Source: Gonatopus flavifemur (lineage: Eukaryota; Arthropoda; Insecta; Hymenoptera; Dryinidae). From it: a stretch of 64,000 bases of DNA. Made by a program: the position numbers and the translations under genes. Shown here piece after piece: positions 21,795 to 33,876 of the stretch. Position 1 is the first letter of the stretch, and every line of letters begins with the position of its first letter. The stretch is taken from the NCBI GenBank assembly GCA_018340375.1, contig JAFFJZ010000044.1:434001-498000 (forward strand). Direction: 5' to 3'. Under the pieces are notes generated by a model. It was not told the origin of the DNA, searched no databases, and saw nothing but the letters and a program-made list of their open reading frames with translations.

Positions 21795-22405
21795 CCCGTA
21801 TGGGAATATTTCGCTGAAAAATGTCTGCAAAACTATGAAAATCTCTGAAAAAATGAAAAACTCTGAGAATCTCTGAAATTTTGATGAGAAATCTAATATT
21901 TTGGGACATTCTTTACAGACTTTTTTCAGACTTTTTTCAGAGTTTCTCAGAGTTTTTTCATACTTTTTCAGAGAAATAGTAACGAAATTGCACTCTGAAA
22001 AAACTCTGACAAAACTCTAATAAATTGTTGACATTTTTCTGATGATTGAAAAATCCTGAAATTCAATAAATACATTTATATGCCGTATTCAAATATCATG
22101 TGTGAAAAAGTGTTTGAAAATTTTTTAATTTTTTTCTAAAAGTCAGAAAAATGTTAGCAATCCATCAGAGTTCTGTCAGAGTTTTTCCAGAGTGCGATTT
22201 CGTTACTATTTCTCTGAAAAAGAATGAAAAAACTCTGAGAAACTCTGAAAAAAGTCTGAAAATAGTCTGTAGAGAATGTCCCACAAATATTAGATTTCTC
22301 ATCAAAATTTCAGAGATTCTCAGAGTTTCTCAGAATTTTTTCATTTTTTTTCAGAGATTTTTCATAGTTTCACAGACACTTTTCAGCGAAATATTTCCAT
22401 ACGGG
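21795..22405. mobile_element. MITE filled with CTCAGAGTTTT motifs, TA target site (copy A)
   Basis: It starts CCCGTATGGGAATATTTCGC and ends GCGAAATATTTCCATACGGG, with TA on both sides (21793-21794, 22406-22407). Arms of about 200 bp are inverted copies built from variants of TCTCAGAGTTTTTTC and CTGAAAAAGTCTG. The layout resembles 638-2371 and 63209-63516, though the motifs differ. Frames such as 22151-22477 run through the repeat. Confidence 0.85.
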
Positions 22406-22407
22406 TA

Positions 22408-22581
22408 TCCACGGTTAAATTCTGATGTATATGGCCAACCTATCACGGCCCAACGTTTGTTAGAGCAGTATCCCTAATACAGAACTGTCTGACTTTCCGT
22501 CTATTCCAGGCGCATCCTGCCAATGCCGTAATACTGGCATCAAAAGGCCACGGAAGTTACCACGCTCTGATTCGCTCTTTT
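22408..22581 (+). pseudogene. Short possible coding fragment, unknown (copy A)
   Basis: In copy B the plus strand directly after the MITE reads PRLNSDVYGQPITAQRLLEQ, then YPNTELSDFPSIPGASCQC to a stop. In copy A an extra C in the CCCTAATAC run breaks it. It has a protein-like composition, but I recognise no family. Confidence 0.25.
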
Positions 22582-22599
22582 AAGTCATGCGTCGTGTGT

Positions 22600-23522
22600 A
22601 CACACTTAATAAACACAGAAATCCGGACGAATAAGGCCTTCAATATTCAGTCTTCGCTTGTACATAGCTTATTATTTTAGAATTTTTGCCATATTGGATC
22701 CAAATCCAACTTGTCCAAATTCCAAAAATACCCACGATAGGGCGTTAGTAAAGTTTGAGGCCCAAAAAACTCCCATCACTCTTCCGCAATCTGTTTGAAC
22801 TTATATTTTTCAACGCGAGTTATGCGTTACACTTAACTCTACAAAAAAAAGAGATCGAGAAAAAAATAAGACTGCATAATACATAATACATGGTCCTCGA
22901 ACCTGTCGATAGGTAGGGTACGCAGGCCTTACACGGACGGTCAGATGAATGCTAAAATGAAAGAAACCAAAACCTGTTTCCTTTGAAACCGCCCCCAACT
23001 CCTTCCCGCCTGCCTCTTGTGTATCGATGGATGAATGTACCGATGGGTACGGATTTCCCGTTCACTTCGTCTCTTTTTAACCTCGTCTGTGAATCTATTG
23101 ACATCACCTCGACACAAGCAAGCAGAGCAGGCAGGATCACCGCAGAACCATCATTATCTTTTTCTTTATTTTCTCTTCCTCTCACTTCTTGAATTATTTC
23201 ATGAATTATCACTCGAGGCTCCAGTCCTTCTTCTATCAGACCTTCATGAATACAATTTATGCACGTAACTATGGGAATGTTCAACTTGTTTCCAATAAAT
23301 CCTTAGTTTTCAAGTTTTTTATCACTTCTCCTTCATTTTATTCCGGGATGTATTCAACATCTGGGTCATGAAATATCAATAAATGGAACGACAAATTAAA
23401 CAGATACCACGGACATGACTTCAGCTCAGTTTTTCTGTGACATTACTTGATAACGGTGAATTAAAATCATGAAAATTGAATGCATCTATGTATCTTCGTC
23501 CTTTGGAAATCAGAAAGTAGAC
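22600..23522. other. No recognisable gene
   Basis: The minus-strand frame at 22952-23284 and overlapping plus-strand frames have no known match. The C run near 22987 differs strongly in length between copies (5 C here, about 16 in B), which breaks the frames. Confidence 0.35.
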
Positions 23523-23646
23523 GCCCATGTGGAAAAAAATCTCCAAAAATGTATACAATTGCACACAAATTGTATAAAAATCGTATACAATTCTATATGA
23601 ATTGTGTAGAATTGTATACAGTTTTAGACATTTCTTTCACATGGGC
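23523..23646. mobile_element. Small MITE with GCCCATGTG tips and TGTATACAATT core (copy A)
   Basis: It starts GCCCATGTGGAAAAAAAT and ends TTTCTTTCACATGGGC. The core repeats TGTATACAATT and its inverse four to five times. The full element is about 124 bp. No clear target duplication. Confidence 0.65.
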
Positions 23647-23925
23647 ATACATCCAGTTATTGGAATCTTATTCGTATCATGAATCATTAACGCAGAATCT
23701 CACAAAAAACAATCAATTAACTCTCCACGGTGTACTTGGAAATTTTGAGACCCAGGTGTTGTGCTTTTTTGGAAATTTTCCGTGATTTGAACAGATTGTA
23801 AATATCAAAAGAATAAAGACACTATGCCGATATTATTAACTCAAAACTCGCTTCTGAAGGGCAGAAGAATGTACCAGAAATGTTCTCAAGGTTTGGAAAC
23901 TTGATTTTCTCTTCTCAGCGAAAGT

Positions 23926-23927
23926 TC
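23926..23927. other. Tandem-duplication junction
   Basis: Similarity to copy B stops after AAAGTT. From 23927 the sequence (CTAAACACAAAATG) is unlike 54957 onward (AGGGTAGTATGTG). No long shared repeat is seen at the break, so the join looks non-homologous or rests on very short homology. Confidence 0.8.
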
Positions 23928-25057
23928 TAAACACAAAATGATTCAATACTTGAATTCAATGTCACATTCAATAAGATACAGTCTTCTTGTGATAGCAATT
24001 TATTCCACACATCACGTGCTACCAAAAATTTACATGACTATCAATATTCAACAGAACCTTTCAATTCTAATCAACACTATCAATGAGAGTACATTTCAGG
24101 ATGACTTGTATTCATTCCCATAAACGCATAATCTTCCGTACAGTCATAATCTTCACAGTCCGTACATATACATCCTTCGCTTTCAATGCTCTGCACATTT
24201 TTTCTTCTTTCTTTTTAATTTTTTCTCTATATGTTTCTTTCTTTATTTTACCCCCTTTCAACAACGTGATCAATAGTAAACATTCACATCTATCAAGAAT
24301 TTATTCACACACTCAAAACAATCTAAGCAATCCTAGCACATTTTACTAGCATAAAATTCTTACACGCAAGAGCACATTATTGCTTATCAAAAATGAATTC
24401 AATTACTATAATCTTCTATAGGTGATTTTGAAGAACATGGTATACTTTTATAATACCACAACTGACTCAATATTCTTGAAGAATTTCTCAAAATAATTTT
24501 GATGGATATTTCACAAAATTCTAAAAAATTTCTTGTACAGTACTGAAAAATGCTTTAATCAGATATTTTGAAGGCATATCTTTTTGTTGCATGATAAATG
24601 AATATTTGACATCTCTTTGAGATACTCTTTGAAATAATCCTAAAGAGTGATTGAAACATTTTTGCTGGGAAACTATTTTCAGCTTCATGCCAAATGGTAC
24701 AAATTCTCGTTTTATCCAAAATATTCCTGTCGGGTACCTTAAACCTATTGTGTGCAAGTTTTCCCTGTCTGTAAGATCTATTTTGTTTCGATTTCCTAAC
24801 AATGATATTTTGAAAACAGTGGGAATTCTTGCACAATACATGTTTAAAACAAAATCGTGGGCTGATTTGAGCGCCAACTTATCGGTCAACTAATATTTAC
24901 TTTTGGGAATTTTGCACGAATGTATTGACTTATGGGAATTTACTTTTCTTACCTTCTGTTCTGTGTCGATAATCTATTGCTGTCCAATGGAGAGATGACT
25001 GATGGAGATCCAAGTGGGTTTTTATATCACAAATGATCTGATGACATTTTCTTCATT
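23927..25057. other. Single-copy flank left of the Foldback element; no certain gene
   Basis: This 1.1-kb stretch occurs once in the window. A minus-strand frame at 24521-24889 (122 codons, opening with TTG, not ATG) contains GLRYPTGIFWIKREFVPFG. I recognise no family, and overlapping frames on both strands make chance likely. Confidence 0.4.
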
Positions 25058-25558
25058 GCTACGATTACCCCTGTGAACTTAGCCGGCGACTTTGAGGAAA
25101 AAATTTTCTTTCAATGCCAAAATGTAGTCCATCGTTTGTACCCCAATGTACCGTAACGATTTTTGTTTGTACCCTAAAGGGGAATAAGTTATAGGGGGTT
25201 GGAAAAAAAGTTTGCCGGCGACTTTTTCCGATTTGAATGATCTTGGGCTCATTGGAAAGAGAATGACGCGTAGATGTTTGTACCGATAAGGATTTTTGAT
25301 TTTACCCCCAGGGAAAAAAGTTAGGGGCGATATTTCCGTTTTGAAGAGAGATGGAATAATTTTGACTACGGAATCCGATTCCTGGGCGGGCTCCATTCAA
25401 GAATCATAGGTCACATGCCCATTTGAACACGAAGGGGGAGAATTAGGAGGGGTCACTTGATTTCAAAGCATAACGGAGGCATCCCGAGAGCGCAATCTGA
25501 CTTCGCAGGAGGCGCCATTCAACAATCACAATTCATGTACCCACCTTTCATCAACGAG

Positions 25559-25588
25559 AAGGGGAATTGGGTGGGGAGGGGGGGGGTG
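25559..25588 (+). other. G-quadruplex-type motif in the left Foldback arm
   Basis: Four G runs of three or more with loops of one to four bases: GGGG-AATT-GGG-T-GGGG-A and then a run of nine G. The right arm carries the inverse on the plus strand (31006-31030), and copy A carries it at 2-29. Confidence 0.6.
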
Positions 25589-26134
25589 ATTTGTTCCGAA
25601 GCTTGACGGGAGTACCCTTACGCAAAACCTGATTTCAAGGAGAGCGCCATACGACGATTACGGGTCATGTGGCCAGTGCATCACGGAGGATGGGAATGGA
25701 GAAGTGGGAGATTGTCTTACGAACAGTTTTCAGTTTGAAGAGAGAGGAGATCGCTTCGATTGGGAATGCGATAAGAGTATTCCAACTACGGGAACTGATT
25801 ACGGAGAGGTCATCATTCGAATCACATAAGATTTTTCGATTCCAACGCAGTCGGTTCAATAGGGTGAATGGACATATCTCCGGAAATGGTAGGTGATGTG
25901 TGAGGAGAATAACGGAATGCTGGAATATTGATGGACGAAGTTTTCCTAACACTGTCTCTAACGCGGATGCCGGAAGAAAGTGTGATTGCTGTAGATGTGC
26001 GAGATTCAGAAAGGAATTTCACATGGATCAGTATGTTCCCTACATGCCACGGGATGATTTTACTGAGTGATGTCGTCTGAACCCTAAATCCGGAGAGCTG
26101 TGAAATTTTCGTACTGAGAAACTTGTAGTTCCAG

Positions 26135-29080
26135 AACTATCGGGAGCTATGAAATGACTTAGGAGATTCCGGCAAAAATTCTGCGTGGATGACAATCTTC
26201 CCCACATGCCAGAGTATGAGTTTACCCAGTATCATCGTTCGTACCCTAAATCCGGATGAGATATAGTATTTTGAAACTCTAATCCTGTAAATTTTCAACT
26301 TTCCGGAGCTATGAAATGGCTTAGGAGATTCCGGCAAAAATTCTGCGTGGATGACAATCTTCCCACATGCCAGAGTATGATTTTACCCAGTATCATCGTT
26401 TGTACCCTGAATCCGGATGAGGTAGAGTATTTTGAAACTCAAAATCCTATAATTTTTCCACTTTTGGGAGCTATACAATGACTTAGGAGATTCCGGCAGC
26501 AATTCTGCCTGGACGACAATGATCCCCACATGCCAGAGTATGATTTTACCCAGTATCATCGTTTGTACCCTAAATCCGGATGAGGTAGAGTATTTTGAAA
26601 CTCAAAATCCTGTAATTTTCCAACTTTCGGGAGCTATAAAATGACTTAGGAGATTCCGGCGAAAATTCTGCCTGGATGACAATGATCCCCACATGCCAGA
26701 GTATCATCCCACCCAGTATCATCGTTTGTACCCTGAGTCCGGATGGGATAGAGCATTTGAAGACTGAAAAAGTTGTAATTTCGTAACTTTCGGGAGCTAT
26801 AAAATGACTTAGGAGATTCCAGCAATAATTCTGCGTGGATGAGAATGATCCCCACATCTCAGAGTATGATTCCACCCAGTATCATCGTTTGTACCCTAAA
26901 TCCGGATGACATGGAGCATTTGAAGACGGAAAAGTTGTAATTTCGTAAATTTCGGGAGCTATAAAATGACTTAAGAGATTCCGGCAGGAATTCTGCCTGG
27001 ACGACAATGATCCCCACATGCCAGAGTATGATTTCGACCAGTATCATCGTTTGTACCCTAAATCCGGGTGAGATAGAGCATTTTGAAACTCATAATCCTA
27101 TAATTTTACCACTTTCGGGAGCTATAAAATGACTCAGGAGATTCCGGCGGAAATCCTGCGTAGATGAGAATGATCCCCACATGCCAGAGTATGATTTCAC
27201 CCAGTATCTTCGTTTGTACCCTGAATCCGGATGAGATAGAGCATTTAAAGACTGAAAAGTTGTAATTTCGTAACTTTCAGGAGCTATAAAATGACTGAGG
27301 AGATTCCGGCAAAATTCCGCCTGGATGACGATGATTCCCACATGCCAGAGTATGATTTCACTCAGTATCATCATTCGTACCCCAAATCCGGATGGGATGG
27401 AGCATTTTGAAACTCATAATCCTGTAATTTTTCAACTTTCGGGGGCTATGAGATGACTTAGGAGATTCCGGCAAAATTCTCCGTGGATGACAATGATCCT
27501 CACATGCCAGAGTATGATTCCATCCAGTATCATCGTTTGTACCCTGAATCCGGATGACATAGAGCATTTTGAAACTCATAATCCTATAAGTTTCCCACTT
27601 TCGGGGGCTACAAAATGACTCAGGAGATTCCGGCGAAAATCCTGCGTAGATGAGAATGATCCCCACACGCCAGAGTATGATTCCGGAGGGTATCATTGTT
27701 TGTACCCTTAATCCGGATGAAATAGAGCATGTTGAAACTCCTGATCCTGTGATTTTCCAACTTTCGGAGCTATAAAATGACTTAGAGATTCCGGAAAAAA
27801 TTCTGCGTGGATGACAATCATCCTCACATGACAGAGTATGATTTCACCCAATATCATCGTCTGTACCCCAAATCCGGATGAGATAGAGCATTTGAAGACG
27901 AAGAAGTTGTAATTTCGTGAATTTCGAGCTATGAAATGACCTGAAGGATTCCGGCAAGAATTCTGCCTGGATGACAATGATCCCCACATGCCAGAGTATG
28001 ATTGCACTCAGTATCATTATTTGTACCCTGAATCCGGATGAGATGAAGCATTTTGAAACTCCTAATCCTGTAATTTTTCAACTTTCGGGAGCTATAAAAT
28101 GACTTGGGAGATTCCGGCAAGAATCCTGCGTGAATGACAATCATCTCCACATGCCAGAGGATGATTCCAACGAGCATCATCGTTTGTACCCTGAATCCGG
28201 ATGAGATAGAGCATTCAAAGACAAAAAAGTTGTAATTTCGGAACTTTCGGGAGCTATAAAATGACCTGAAGGATTCCCGCAAGAATTCTGCGTGCATGAA
28301 AATGATCCCCACATGCCAGAGTATGATTCCACCGATTATCATCGTTTTTCCCCTGAATCCGGATGAGGTAGAGCATTTTGAAACTCATAATACTATAATT
28401 TTTCCACTTTCGGGAGCTATAAAATGACTTAGGAGATTCCGGCAAAAATTCTGCGTGGTTGACAGTCATCCCCACATGCCAGAGTATGATCCCACCCAGT
28501 ATCATCGTTTGTACCCTGAGTCCGGATGAGATAGAGCATTTTGAAACTCCTCATCCTGTAATTCTACAACTTTCGGGAGCTACAAAATGACTTAGGAGAT
28601 TCCGACGGAAACTCTGCGTGGATGACAGTCATCTCCACATGCCAGAGTGAGATTTCAACGAGTATCATCATTTGTACCCCAAATCTGGATGAGATAGAGT
28701 ATTTTGAAACTCCTAATCCTGTGATTTTTCAGCTTTCGGGACCTATAAAATGACTTAGGAGATTCCGGCAAAAATTCTGCCTGGATGACAATGATCCACA
28801 CATGCCAAAGTATGATTTCACCCAGTATCATTGTTCGTACTCTGAATCCGGATGAGATAGAGCATTGGAAGACTGAAAAACTTGTAATCTCGTAAGTTTC
28901 GGAAGCTATAAAATGGCTTAGGAGATTCCGGCATAAATTCTGCGTGAATGATGATGTTCCTCACATGCCAGAGTGTGATTTGATCCAGCCTTATCGTTCG
29001 TACCCTAAATCCGGATGATGTAGAGCATTTCGAGACCCATAATCCTGTAATTTTCCAACTTTCAGGAGCTATAAAATGTC
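26135..29080 (-). repeat. 162-bp satellite array, left Foldback arm
   Basis: About 19 tandem units with a spacing near 162 bp. The landmark GGGAGCTATAAAATGACTTA recurs at about 26145, 26306, 26466, 26629, 26794, 26955, 27118, 27279 and so on to 29065. Other fixed blocks are GGAGATTCCGGC, CCCCACATGCCAGAGTATGA, CAGTATCATCGTTTGTACCC and AAATCCGGATGAGATAGAGC. Units differ by substitutions and short indels. Frames of 60-137 codons with repeating LWHVGIIVI and ESPKSFYSS are products of the satellite. Confidence 0.9.
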
Positions 29081-29289
29081 TCATGCAAAAATGATTCCGG
29101 GAACGACGAGGGGACGATTGAGAGTTCGAGATCATACGAAAACGGGGTATGATGAAGTGTGGTTGTTTTCTGAAGAATGTTAGATGCTGTATCTCGTCCG
29201 GATTTGGGAACAAATGATAATACTTGGCAGAATTATACTTCAGCAAGTGCGGGACATTCCCATCAACGCGGAATTACAGCCCGAATCCC

Positions 29290-30455
29290 CAAGCCCGTCT
29301 ATAGGTCACGAAAGTTGGAAAATTACAGGATTAGGAGTTTCAAAATGCTCTATCTCATCCGGATTTAGGTACAGACGATGATACTGGGTGGAATCATACT
29401 CTGGAATTTAGGGATGACTGTCATCCAGGCAAAATTTCCGCCGGAATCTCCTAAGTCATTTTACAGCTCCCGGAATTTTAAGAATTACAGGGTCAAGAGT
29501 TTCAAAATGCTGTATCTCATCCGGATTCAGGGTACAAACGATGATACTCGTTGAAATCTCACTCTGGCATGTGGGGATGACTGTCATCCGCGCAGAATTT
29601 ACGTCGGAATCTCCTAAGTCATTTTGTAGCTCCCGAAAGTTGTAAAACTACAGGATGAGGAGTTTCAAAATGCTCCATCTCATCCGGATTTAGGGTACAA
29701 ACGGTGATGATGGGTGAAATCATATTCTGGCATGTGGGGATCATTGTCATCCAGGCAGAATTTTCGCCGGAATCTCCTCAGTCATTTTATAGCTCCCGAA
29801 ATTTACGAAATTACAACTTTTTCAGTCTTCAAATGCTCTATCCCATCCGGATTCAGGGTACAAACGATGATACTTGGTGAAATCATACTCCGGCATGTGG
29901 GGATCATTTTCATCCACGCAGTATTTTCGCCGGAATCTCCTAAGTCATTTTATAGCTCCCGAAAGTGGAAAAATTAGAGGGCTATGTGTTTCAAAATGCT
30001 CTACCTCATCCGGATTCAGGATACAAACGATGATACTGGGTGAAATCATACTCTGGCATGTGGGGTCCATTCTTATCCACGCAGAATTCTTGCCGGAATC
30101 TCCTAAGTCATTTTATGGCTCCCGAAAGTTGAAAAATTACAAGATTGGGAGGTTCAAAATGCTCTATCTCATCCGGATTCAAGGTACAAACGATGATACT
30201 CGTTGAAATAATACTCTGGCATGTGGGGATAATTGTCATCCACGCAGAATCTTTGCCGGAATTCCCTAAGTCATTTTATAGCTCCCGAAAGGTACGAAAT
30301 TACAACTTCTTCAGTCTTCAAATGCTCTATCTCATCCGGATTCAGGGTACAAACGATGATACTGGGTAAAATCATACTCTGGCATGTGGGGATCATTTTC
30401 ATTCACGCAGAATTTCTGCCGGAATCTCCTGAGTCATTTCATAGCTCCCGATAGT
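29290..30455 (+). repeat. 162-bp satellite array, right Foldback arm
   Basis: The same unit in the opposite orientation. TCATTTTATAGCTCCCGA recurs near 29457, 29620, 29783, 29945, 30106, 30268 and 30430. There are about seven to eight units, far fewer than in the left arm, so the arms have expanded or shrunk independently. Confidence 0.9.
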
Positions 30456-31648
30456 TCTGGAACTACAAGTTTCTCAGTACGAAAATTTCACAGCTCTCCC
30501 GGATTTAGGGTTCAGACGACATCACTCAGTAAAATCATCCCGTGGCATGTAGGGAACATACTGATCCATGTGAAATTCCTTTCTGAATTTCGCACATCTA
30601 CAGCAATCACACTTTCTTCCGGCATCCGCGTTCGAGACAGTGTTAGGAAAACTTCGTCCATCAATATTCCAGCATTCCGTTATTCTCCTCACACATCACC
30701 TACCATTTCCGGAGATATGTCCATTCACCCTATTGAACCGACTGCGTTGGAATCGAAAAATCTTATGTGATTCGAATGATGACCTCTCCGTAATCAGTTC
30801 CCGTAGTTGGAATACTCTTATCGCATTCCCAATCGAAGCGATCTCCTCTCTCTTCAAACTGAAAACTGTTCGTAAGACAATCTCCTACTTCTCCATTCCC
30901 ATCCTCCGTGATGCACTGGCCACATGACCCGTAATCGTCGTATGGCGCTCTCCTTGAAATCAGGTTTTGCGTAAGGGTACTCCCGTCAAGCTTCGGAACA
31001 AATCACCCCCCCCTCCCCACCCAATTCCCCTTCTCGTTGATGAAAGGTGGGTACATGAATTGTGATTGTTGAATGGCGCCTCCTGCGAAGTCAGATTGCA
31101 CTCTCGGGATGCCTCCGTTATGCTTTGAAATCAAGTGACCCCTCCTAATTCTCCCCCTTCGTGTTAAAATGGGCATGTGACCTATGATTCTTGAATGGCG
31201 CCCGCCCCGAAATCGGATTCCACAGTCAAAATTATTTCATCTCTCTTCAAAACGGAAATATCGCCCCTAACTTTTTTCCCTGGGGGTGAAATCAAAAATC
31301 CTTATCGGTACAAATATCTACGCGTCATCCTCTTTCCAATGAGCCCAAGATCATCAAAATCGGAAAAAGTCGCCGGCAACCTTTTTTTTCAACCCCCTAT
31401 AACTTATTTCCCTTCAGGGTACAAACAAAAATCGTTACGGTACATTGGGGTACAAACGATGGACTAAATTTTGGCATGGAAAAAAAAATTCTTCATCAAA
31501 GTCGCCGGCTAAGTTCACAGGGGTGCTACGATTGCTATTAAATTAGACATGAGCTATCGAATTTCATTTATGTTTAGTTAATGATACATCCAGAAAAAGA
31601 AGTGAAATCCCAATACAAAAAACTCTAAAAAAGTAAGAAAACAACGCC

Positions 31649-33377
31649 ACCCTGGTGGAAATATTTCTCCGAATTTTCTCCGATTTTTTCCGAATTCTTC
31701 TCCGTTTTTTCCCGATTTTGTGCGGGAATTTCTCCGAATTTTATACCAAATTGAAACGTTTCTCAGGAACACTTCGCTCATAGTCACTTCTCCGAATTCG
31801 AAGATTCAGATTTTTCCCGAATTTCTCCTCGAAAAATCACATTTTTCTCCGAATTATTCATTTGTCCAACGTAATTCATTTCGTGATCAAAATATTTCTC
31901 CAATCTTCTCCGACTCACTCCGAAATTTTCTCCGATTTATCCAGATTGTCTCTAAATTTCATATTGAATTCACGAATTTCTCCGAAATACTCCGCCTAAA
32001 ATGATTTTCCTGAATCAAAAGTTCAGATTTTCCTGGATCAAAAGTTCAGATTTTCTCCGAATTCTTTCTGAAATGATTATAGTATTCTTCGAATTATTCA
32101 TATTCTTAACATAATTCATTCCATAATCAGAATATTTTTCCGAATTTCTCTCAACTACTTCTGAGGGAGGATGGGAACTGTTCTACTTAACCTTTGACAA
32201 TCCCCCCGATTTTCTCCGAAAATTCCCTAATGTATGGAAATTTGAATATAGATAAAATTCGAGAACTTCGGAGAGAACTTTCCACCTGCTTTCGTAGCCA
32301 TTCGAAGACAATCGGATTAATCCATCTCGCGTTTAAATGTTGAGAGTGATTCAAATTCCTCCGAGTTTTTCTCGAAAAACATGCCAATGAATTTTCAAAA
32401 ATATTTCCGATATCCTCCGAATTTTTCCTCAGCGTATAACAAGAAAAACTTGCCAAGAAATTCGGTGAATCTTTCATATGCTAGCTGTTCCTGTAGAAAT
32501 TAAAAAAAAATCAGAATAATTCCTTTCTTCGAAGAATTTAGATCATTTTTCCAAATTTCTCCGAGCTACTTCTGAGGGAGGATTGAACTGTTCTATTCAA
32601 CCTTCGACAATCCCCCCGGTTCCCTCCGGGAATTCTCCAATGTTTGGAAATTTGAATATAGACAAAGTTCGGAGAACTTCGGAGAGGCAGGTCCTTCCCA
32701 CCTTTTTTCGTAGCCATTCGAAAACAATCGAAATAATCCATCGCGCGTTTAAATGTTGGTGAGTGATCCAAATTCCTCTGAATTTTCTTGAAAAATACAT
32801 GTCAATGAATCTTCAAACATATATCCGATTTCCTCCGAATTTTCCTCAGTCTGACAGAAAATCATGCCTAAAACTCCACTTAACCTCTATTTGTTACATG
32901 TTTTCGGAGGAATTCGGAGAAAACCGGAATACTCGGATCGATTGAACAATTCAAGTAATTTATATGACTTTCTCCAAATTGCTTCTGAGAAGATGTGGAA
33001 ATAGTTGCATTCAATTTCTGAAAATTTCCCGGATTCTCTCCGAACATTTTCTAATATATATTGAACACATATATGGATGAAATTCGGAGAAATTCGAAGG
33101 AAATCGGTAGGATTTACTTTCAAAACTTAGTGAGAAAGTGTTCAACTTTTGACAAACAATCACAAATTCTTTCGAATATGTTGCATTCGAAACATTCCAA
33201 ACTTCTCGATTCCCTTTTTCTGATTAGCGGAGAAATTCAGACCATTTAGGAGGAAATATAAACTTTTCGTCAAAAACGGAGATTTGCGGATATTTTCATA
33301 ACTTTTTCTCCGAATTCCTCCGAAACTTTCAAAAATGAGAAATTCGGAGAAAATGCGGAGAAATATTTCCACCAGGT
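31649..33377. mobile_element. Inverted-repeat element filled with TTCTCCGAAT motifs (copy B)
   Basis: Counterpart of 638-2371. It differs by several one-base losses in G, C, A and T runs (for example ATTCGAGAAC for ATTCGGAGAAC near 32258), and the right tip has GG where copy A has GGG. Confidence 0.75.
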
Positions 33378-33558
33378 TAGTTTCAAATAGGTCAGAGTTG
33401 TTTCTAGTATGTCAAATGATTGACCTAATTTTGTTTCACTCCATCATATATTTTGAATTCAATACAATCATAAATCACTTTGAATACAATTGAAACAAAC
33501 TGAAGTTACAATATACAAGAAATCGTTTATATCCCATTTGAATAACCGAATGTACTTG

Positions 33559-33876
33559 CCCAAGTAGCACCAGAATATACTATGAACGTTCTTCGAATAT
33601 TCGAAATATGTTCTATGTGTATTCCAATGAGACCGTTTCATAGGTGCTATGCATATTCATCGAACGTATGTAATCGAATATACGACGGTACGTCAATCGA
33701 ACGTCGATTGAATGAATATCGTACATTTCGAATGTACTATGTACGGTCTAAGTATATTTAAAACAGTCTCCTTTGAATATTCTATGAACGTTCATTATAT
33801 ATTCTTCGTATCTTATTCGTACATTCTACGAACGTTTCTATTTCGTATATACTTTGAACTTCTGTTGCTGCTTGGG
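33559..33876. mobile_element. CCCAAG-tipped MITE (copy B)
   Basis: Counterpart of 2555-2872, with the same tips and TG flanks. Confidence 0.75.

Larger units (their letters stand above)
1..23926. repeat. Copy A of the ~31-kb tandem duplication
   Basis: This stretch matches 31005-54956 almost base for base and in the same orientation. The offset drifts between about 30995 and 31030 because of small indels. The match ends abruptly: both copies share ...CTCAGCGAAAGTT, then A reads CTAAAC (from 23927) and B reads AGGG (from 54957). Most differences are one-base changes in homopolymer runs. There are also substitutions, such as 4256 (GAACCG in A, GAACTG in B) and the TTTTTACG/TTTGTACG difference near 12058/43055. 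The left limit of copy A lies outside the window. Confidence 0.95.
25067..31524. mobile_element. Complete Foldback-like (MULE/FB-type) giant inverted-repeat element
   Basis: The element is 6458 bp and has no recognisable transposase. It starts ACCCCTGTGAACTTAGCCGG and ends in the perfect inverse. GCTACGATT flanks it on both sides (25058-25066 and 31525-31533), a 9-bp target duplication as made by Mutator-like (MULE) transposases and Drosophila FB. Each end has about 1.06 kb of non-satellite inverted sequence (25067-26130, 30460-31524). Inside are tandem arrays of a ~162-bp unit in opposite orientation, about 19 units on the left and 7 on the right, with a short centre near 29085-29290. Long frames within it are satellite translations. 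It must be mobilised in trans, if at all. Confidence 0.9.

Noticed and set aside
23035..23284. Overlapping frames on both strands near 22950-23280
   Set aside because: Frames depend on the length of a C run that differs between the copies. No family recognised.
24521..24889. 122-codon minus-strand frame in the unique flank
   Set aside because: Opens with TTG, overlaps frames on both strands, and shows no recognisable domain.
25665..25952. 95-codon frame MLGKLRPSIFQHSVILL.., identical on the other strand at 30640-30927
   Set aside because: Mirror image inside the Foldback arms. Conservation reflects the inverted repeat and not coding selection, though a small conserved product cannot be fully excluded.
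26135..29080. CRISPR-like array or centromeric satellite
   Set aside because: Units of 162 bp are contiguous without spacers, the organism is a eukaryote, and the array is bounded by transposon arms with a target duplication.
26135..30455. Many open frames of 60-137 codons with repeating LWHVGIIVI..ESPKSFYSS peptides
   Set aside because: They are translations of the 162-bp satellite in the Foldback arms, appear on both strands by symmetry, and lack conserved starts.
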